From NCBI RefSeq assembly GCF_003369915.1, contig NC_046675.1:11036001-11100000 (forward strand): DNA of 64,000 nucleotides, in the 5' to 3' direction. A program made the translations under genes and the position numbers. The notes beneath the pieces were generated by a model. That model was not told the origin of the DNA and ran no database searches. It saw nothing but the letters and a program-made list of their open reading frames with translations. Every line of letters starts with the position of its first letter. Position 1 is the stretch's first letter. Positions 59,082 through 64,000 of the stretch are shown piece by piece. The DNA is from Drosophila miranda (lineage: Eukaryota; Arthropoda; Insecta; Diptera; Drosophilidae).

Positions 59082-61738
59082 ATGCGATTGGTAAGCAGAG
59101 TAGAGCAAAGCAGCGCCAGAGGCAGAGGCAGAGCATCGACCGAAGCGGCACAAAAAACTAATTTCCTCGTTTTTGTTGCAGCTATTTGGTGTCATCGCCG
59201 TCGTCGTCGTCGCCCTGTTGCACGATGCAGCAGCCGCGAAACGTGAGGCGCCGCTGAACAACGGCTACCTGCCACCGTCATCGTCCTCGCCGCAGAGGCC
59301 GTCCTCCAAGTACGGAGCACCGCCGCCCAGCTCCTATCTGCCCCCAGCCTCTGGCCCAGCGCCCTCCTTCAATGCTGGCCCGTCCAGCAGCTATGGCGCT
59401 CCCCCTCAAAGTAGTTCGTCGGGTGGTCCATATCCGGCATCGGCCCCCCGCCCCTCTAGCTCCTATGGAGCCCCACCCCAGCGACCATCCTCCAGCTACG
59501 GGGCACCGCCCAGTCGTCCCAGCCAATCGTACGGACCTCCACCACAGGCGAAGAAGCATCACCATCGTCGTCCGTCTTCCAGCTACGGGGCTCCTCGACC
59601 AGCACCCCCCTCTTCTTCCTATGGAGCGCCTGCACCACCCTCAAAATCTTATGGCGCACCCGCGCAGCCATCATCGTCTTATGGAGCTCCTGCATCCCCC
59701 TTCCAAATCTTATGGCGCACCCCCGCAGCCATCATCATCTTATGGAGCTCCTGCGCCACCCTCATCGTCCTATGGTGCCCCCGCTCCACCATCCTCAAAG
59801 TATGGACCTCCCAAGTCTGCGCCGTCATCCAGCTACGGAGCCCCGAGACCAGCACCACCTTCCTCTTCTTACGGAGCACCTGCACCACCATCAAAATCGT
59901 ATGGTGCACCCCAGCAGCCATCATCATCTTACGGAGCACCTGCACCACCCTCCAAATCGTATGGTGCACCGCCGCAGCCATCATCATCTTACGGAGCTCC
60001 TGCACCACCATCCAAATCGTATGGTGCACCCCCGCAGCCATCATCATCTTATGGAGCTCCTGCACCACCCTCATCGTCCTACGGCGCACCCGCGCAGCCT
60101 TCCTCTTCCTACGGGCCACCCAAGTCCGCACCCGCACCCGCACCACCATCCTCCAGCTATGGAGCACCTTCCCAAGGTCCCACAAACTCGTACCTGCCTC
60201 CCGTCTCGCGGCCCTCGAAGCCTTCCTCGGACTACAATGCGCCCAGTGTGAGCAGCTTCGTTCCACTTGCATCGGCGCCCTCGACCAACTATGGTGCTCC
60301 ATCGAAGACCCAGACGCTGGGAAGCAGTGGATACACCTCGGGGCCGGCCGCATCCTACGAGGCGCCAGCGGCACCTCCCTCCTCGTCGTACGGTGCTCCA
60401 TCGGTCTCCTCATCGTTCCAGCCAATCTCAGTGCCCTCCTCCAGCTATGGAGCTCCCAGCGGCGGATCCAGTTCTGGCAGCTTTTCCTCGGCTCCTTCTT
60501 CGTCCTACGGTGCCCCAAGTAAGGGTTCCTTCCAATCGGCGCCCTCCAGCTCTTACTCTGCCCCAAGCCCTAGCGCCAACAGTGGAGGATCGTACCCTTC
60601 CGCTCCCTCATCATCGTACTCCGCCCCAAGTCCTAGTGCCAACAGTGGTGGATCATACCCAGCGGCTCCCTCGTCATCGTACTCCGCGCCAAGTCCTAGT
60701 GCCAACAGCGGAGGATCTTACCTAGCTGCTCCTTCGTCCTCGTACTCCGCACCTAGTCCTGGTGCCAATAGTGGTGGACCGTATCCATCGGCACCATCCA
60801 GCTCGTACGGTGCTCCCAGCGCCAGCTCGAATAGTGGCGGACCCTATCCGGCTGGCCCATCCTCTTCGTACTCCGCACCCAGCAGCAGCTCGAACAGTGG
60901 TGGACCCTACCCAGCGGCTCCCTCATCCTCGTACGCCGCCCCAAGCCCTAGCGCCAACAGCGGAGGATCGTATGCTTCCGCTCCTTCATCATCGTACTCC
61001 GCCCCAAGCCCTAGCGCCAACAGCGGAGGATCGTATCCTTCGGCTCCCTCGTCGTCATACTCCGCACCCAGTCCTAGTGCCAACAGCGGAGGATCGTATC
61101 CTTCCGCACCATCCAGTTCGTACGGTGCTCCCAGCGCCAGCTCGAATAGTGGCGGACCCTATCCGGCTGCCCCATCCTCTTCGTACTCCGCACCCAGCAG
61201 CAGTTCGAACAGTGGTGGCCCTTACCCTGCTGCCCCATCCAACTCGTACTCGGCGCCTGCTGCTCCTCCCTCCTCTTCTTATGGTGCCCCAGCCACAGGA
61301 CCCTCGTCTTCGTACAGTGCTCCCTCCTCGTCATACGGTGCTCCCTCGTCGGGATCTAGCTCTGGAAGCTTCAGCTCTGGATCTGGCTCTTCTTTTTCGA
61401 CAGCTCCTTCATTCGGCTCGTCTTCTTCCGCCTCGGGAAGCGGTGGCTATCCCTCGGCTCCGTCCTCCTCCTATAGCGCTCCATCCAGCTCGTATGGAGC
61501 TCCTGCCACTGGTGGCGACTCAGCTCTGAGCTTTCCCAGCGGTCCCTCGTCCAGCTACAGCTCTGCACCTGCCAGCGGATCGTCCAGCTCTGGTTCGTAC
61601 CCCAGTGCACCGTCGTCCTCGTACGGCGCACCCGCACAGGACTCCGGCTACAACTACTCCGGTCCCAGCCAAGTGCCCGAGACCATCCAGCAGGGCTACA
61701 GCTCCGACGGCGGCTACACCTACCGCAAGAAGAAGTGA
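59082..61738 (+). CDS. Muc91C: YGAP-repeat secreted mucin/resilin-like protein, frame broken by one extra base
   Basis: Exon 1 codes for only three residues (59082-59090, ATGCGATTG/GTAAGC); exon 2 is 59182-61738. The signal peptide MRLLFGVIAVVVVALLHDAA precedes REAPLNNGYLPP. The body is almost wholly Ser/Tyr/Gly/Ala/Pro repeat: an N-terminal array of SSSYGAPAPP and SKSYGAP units (to about 60170), a mixed middle, and a C-terminal array of SYSAPSPSANSGGSYP units with a 63-base period (about 60540-61250). It ends SSDGGYTYRKKK. The repeat frame read from the start is lost at about 59695 and continues one base out of register to the end, so one extra base lies within GCATCCCCCTTCC. Intact length would be about 854 aa. 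Such proteins form elastic or gel-like extracellular matrices. The name rests on resemblance to D. melanogaster Muc91C and on position. Confidence 0.85.
59280..60170 (+). repeat. N-terminal coding repeat array (SYGAP units)
   Basis: Imperfect units of 24-36 bases encoding SSSYGAPAPP/SKSYGAPPQP. The densest, most similar copies are at about 59600-60120. Confidence 0.85.
60540..61250 (+). repeat. C-terminal coding repeat array, 63-base period
   Basis: About eleven copies of a 63-base unit encoding SYSAPSPSANSGGSYP-SAPSS. The SPSAN variants alternate with SSSSNSGGPYP and SASSNSGGPYP variants, showing a higher-order arrangement. Confidence 0.85.
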
Positions 61739-61964
61739 GCGGTGGTGAAGCACTGCATCGCATCCGCCAAGTGCCTTCGAATACTCGAATCGAACCCATC
61801 ATCAAACCGTCATCGCTTTCATCTACAATGCGTCGCCATTTGTTTCTTATCTGTAAATTATTCCCCGAATGACGCCCAATCCGTCCGTCCATTCTTCTTG
61901 TCTCCCATTGAGCTCTAGCCGTAATTCATTGTATCATTAGATATATGTAACAAAATGTTTGTTG

Positions 61965-61970
61965 AATAAA
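61965..61970 (+). terminator. Muc91C polyadenylation signal
   Basis: AATAAA about 227 bases after the stop. Confidence 0.75.
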
Positions 61971-61989
61971 CACGTTGAAGATCAGTTCG

Positions 61990-62790
61990 AGATGTGGTGC
62001 AATCTGGGGGCAATCAGTTCGGGCCGATCGCTTGGCTTCACATTCGCGCTTTATCCACGACATCCGCGACATTTGTGAGATTCTTCGACTCGTCTAATTG
62101 GCCCTCAAGCGGCCAGCCAAAGCCAAATGACAGTTGAAGGTTCGGATCGGCTAACAATGCAAATGCAAAAATCTTCGAAAATACCGGATATACTCGTACA
62201 GCTGCCACAACATCAGCCACATCCACTGAGACGGCAGCGAACATCCACCGACATGACAGCCGTGCCACTGAAGCCGCTACAGCCCGCTATTAGAGGGCAA
62301 TTCTCGAGCGACACAAGTTATGGGCTTATGATGGAGAGTGCTCAGATTAGAGATTCCTATCTAATTGGGATTACAGCTTAATTACAGCTACAACAGCAGG
62401 CAGCATCATTAGCATGCTAATTGAGAGTACCAGTAGTGTTGATGGAGATGGTGGCAGCCTGGAGGATTCTGCGGCTTTGGCACTTTAGCTGTCCGATTTT
62501 CTTCTAAATAATATAAGTAGCTGGCTCATCGTTGCCTCATGCTTGCAGATCTTCTTGGGGTCTCGGCAGTGCATGGGACCAAGATCCCCGAACTGCATTG
62601 TTGGGGACCGTCACCGTCACCGTCACCGTCATTGCTCTGCACTTTAACTTTGGGCTGTGAAATTTCCACTCGCGATAATATAATCCCATTGTCTGGGGGA
62701 TTGTCACTTGGCGGCTTTTGTTGGCCTGTAATGTGTGTGTTTATTACACAAGCCAAGAGTCAGTTAAATAAGTACTGAGAAATAGAATAA
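61990..62790. other. Intergenic stretch after Muc91C
   Basis: No gene seen. It contains a (CGTCAC)n run at about 62606-62631. Confidence 0.4.
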
Positions 62791-62799
62791 ATAACTAGA

Positions 62800-64000
62800 C
62801 AGAGTTTTGCATTTGCATCAACAGAGAAACCATTTTAATATGTATATATGTATATATAATTTTTATTTTTTTATTTATTAAATACTTTTGTTTCATTTCG
62901 ATTTTGTATGCCATTTTGCTATGCTTAAAACATTGATATGTATTACGTTTGGTTTAGTTTTCATCGTTATCTTCCCGTCTCGTGATAGGTTCTTCCCCTC
63001 TTCTTCTTTTTTGGTTAACATAATGCCACTAAAAGTTATGTGGAATCAGTAGATTCCGTATAGTAACAGTAACGTAAATCCTTTCAACTAATTGCACAAC
63101 AAAATTGATAGGTTTTTGTTTAGTTTATTTCGATGCGAGCCCAAGCGAGGGGTGGCCATCGCAGGATCGTCTCGTTTAATGCATAAATTATTTGGTGGTT
63201 TTAGTTTTGGTTGATGGTAACATTACAAACAATTCAAGTAACTTGATTATATACAAAGTGGATTAAACTGCTCGAAAGAACTCTTAAGAGAAATCAAAAC
63301 ACATTCATAGAGTTACATATATGCATATATAGTTTTTGTCGGAATTTACTTTAAGAGTTTTGGATAAAACGGATTTGATTTGATTCAATTTGAACTTTAT
63401 CGAAATGTACACACTCAGATCTGAAGTAAGAGATAATAACAATAACAACGAACAGATTTGGTATGATATATCGTATATATGTAGTATTGTATGTATTCCT
63501 AGATGGTTCAAACACTCAGTTCCGCTTATGTAAACGTTAAAAAACATTTATGACCCCAATACAACAAACATATATGAGGCTCAATCAAAAAGCAGTCAAC
63601 ATTCATTACACTTAAGTGAGTTATATACGGGTATACATACGGGTTTAACACTGTGTCCAGTTAGGTTTGCATATTAGCTTAGTTGAGTTGAGTTTTTGGT
63701 AAGATTTTAGTTTTGTTTAGTTTAGTTCTTCTTGCCAACGGGACGTAACTTTAACAAACGAGCCATTTGAGAATGACAAAAAAGAGGAACCAACATCCAC
63801 ATCTCTCTCGATTATACATTAATATCTGAAAAAAACCCACCTCATAGTAATCGTTATTATGGTTATTTGGGGTCTCCGATTTCGATTTCGAATTAGATTT
63901 ATGGTTCAGATTTGGGTTCAGATTCAGGTTCAGGTTTTTTTGGGTCTTAGGCAGCGTGTGTACGTAGACTAGAATTCCTTTCGCAGGTGTCTCTTTTTGG
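62800..64000 (-). other. Probable 3' UTR of a minus-strand gene beyond the window
   Basis: AT-rich sequence with the same texture as the ChAT and VAChT 3' UTRs: TATATGTA runs, GTTTAGTTTT tracts and minus-strand AATAAA near 62850-62880 and 63122. No coding frame is present. The strand is inferred from the poly(A) signals and T-rich plus strand. Confidence 0.3.

Noticed and set aside
60753-61892. Minus-strand frames opposite the mucin repeats
   Set aside because: Repetitive antisense of the Ser/Tyr/Pro array.
1-64000. tRNA, rRNA, CRISPR or intact transposon genes
   Set aside because: I saw no tRNA-like B boxes with cloverleaf context, no rRNA, no regular spaced repeats and no transposase or reverse-transcriptase frames. 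Small miRNA hairpins cannot be excluded by eye.

Overview
The window is animal nuclear DNA from a fruit fly (Drosophila), most likely a species outside the melanogaster group; an obscura-group fly is possible but I cannot confirm it. Evidence: short GT-AG introns of 50-70 bases, fly-style codon use, CAG/CAA and CA/GA simple repeats, Drosophila core-promoter motifs, and a recognisable gene set: WDR20, PGS1, Mekk1, choline acetyltransferase (ChAT), the vesicular acetylcholine transporter (VAChT) and a YGAP-repeat mucin (Muc91C). In D. melanogaster this neighbourhood lies near 91C on chromosome 3R.

Layout. 0.2-5.1 kb: WDR20 on the minus strand, with a housekeeping promoter embedded in a family of degenerate direct repeats (5.1-6.5 kb). 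6.7-8.4 kb: PGS1 (mitochondrial cardiolipin pathway) on the plus strand. 8.5-18.7 kb: Mekk1 (a MAP3K of the MEKK4 type) on the plus strand, with two alternative first coding exons. 18.86-19.14 kb: a tiny spliced gene for a secreted proline-rich peptide on the minus strand. 19.5-44.5 kb: the cholinergic locus on the minus strand. ChAT exon 1 is near 44 kb and the other seven coding exons run from 27.7 to 20.9 kb. The single-exon VAChT coding region sits inside ChAT intron 1. Two secreted chitin-binding/mucin-like genes lie on the opposite strand inside ChAT intron 3. 44.5-54 kb: mostly non-coding flank with two weak candidate exons. 54.1-56.7 kb: two small divergent chitin-binding-like genes. 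57.8-62 kb: Muc91C, whose reading frame is broken by one extra base in this sequence. 62.8-64 kb: AT-rich DNA that looks like the 3' UTR of a minus-strand gene lying beyond the window.

How the genes work together. ChAT makes acetylcholine and VAChT loads it into synaptic vesicles; their nesting and shared leader give one promoter control of both. The ChAT frame has no usable AUG and must start at a non-AUG codon (GTG at 44100). The 584 bases upstream of the exon-1 splice donor contain no ATG on the transcribed strand, which suits a leader shared with VAChT. The interspersed small secreted genes (five plus the mucin) share an odd structure, a first coding exon of only 7-10 bases cutting the signal peptide, and look like a cuticle/peritrophic-matrix set threaded through a neural locus.
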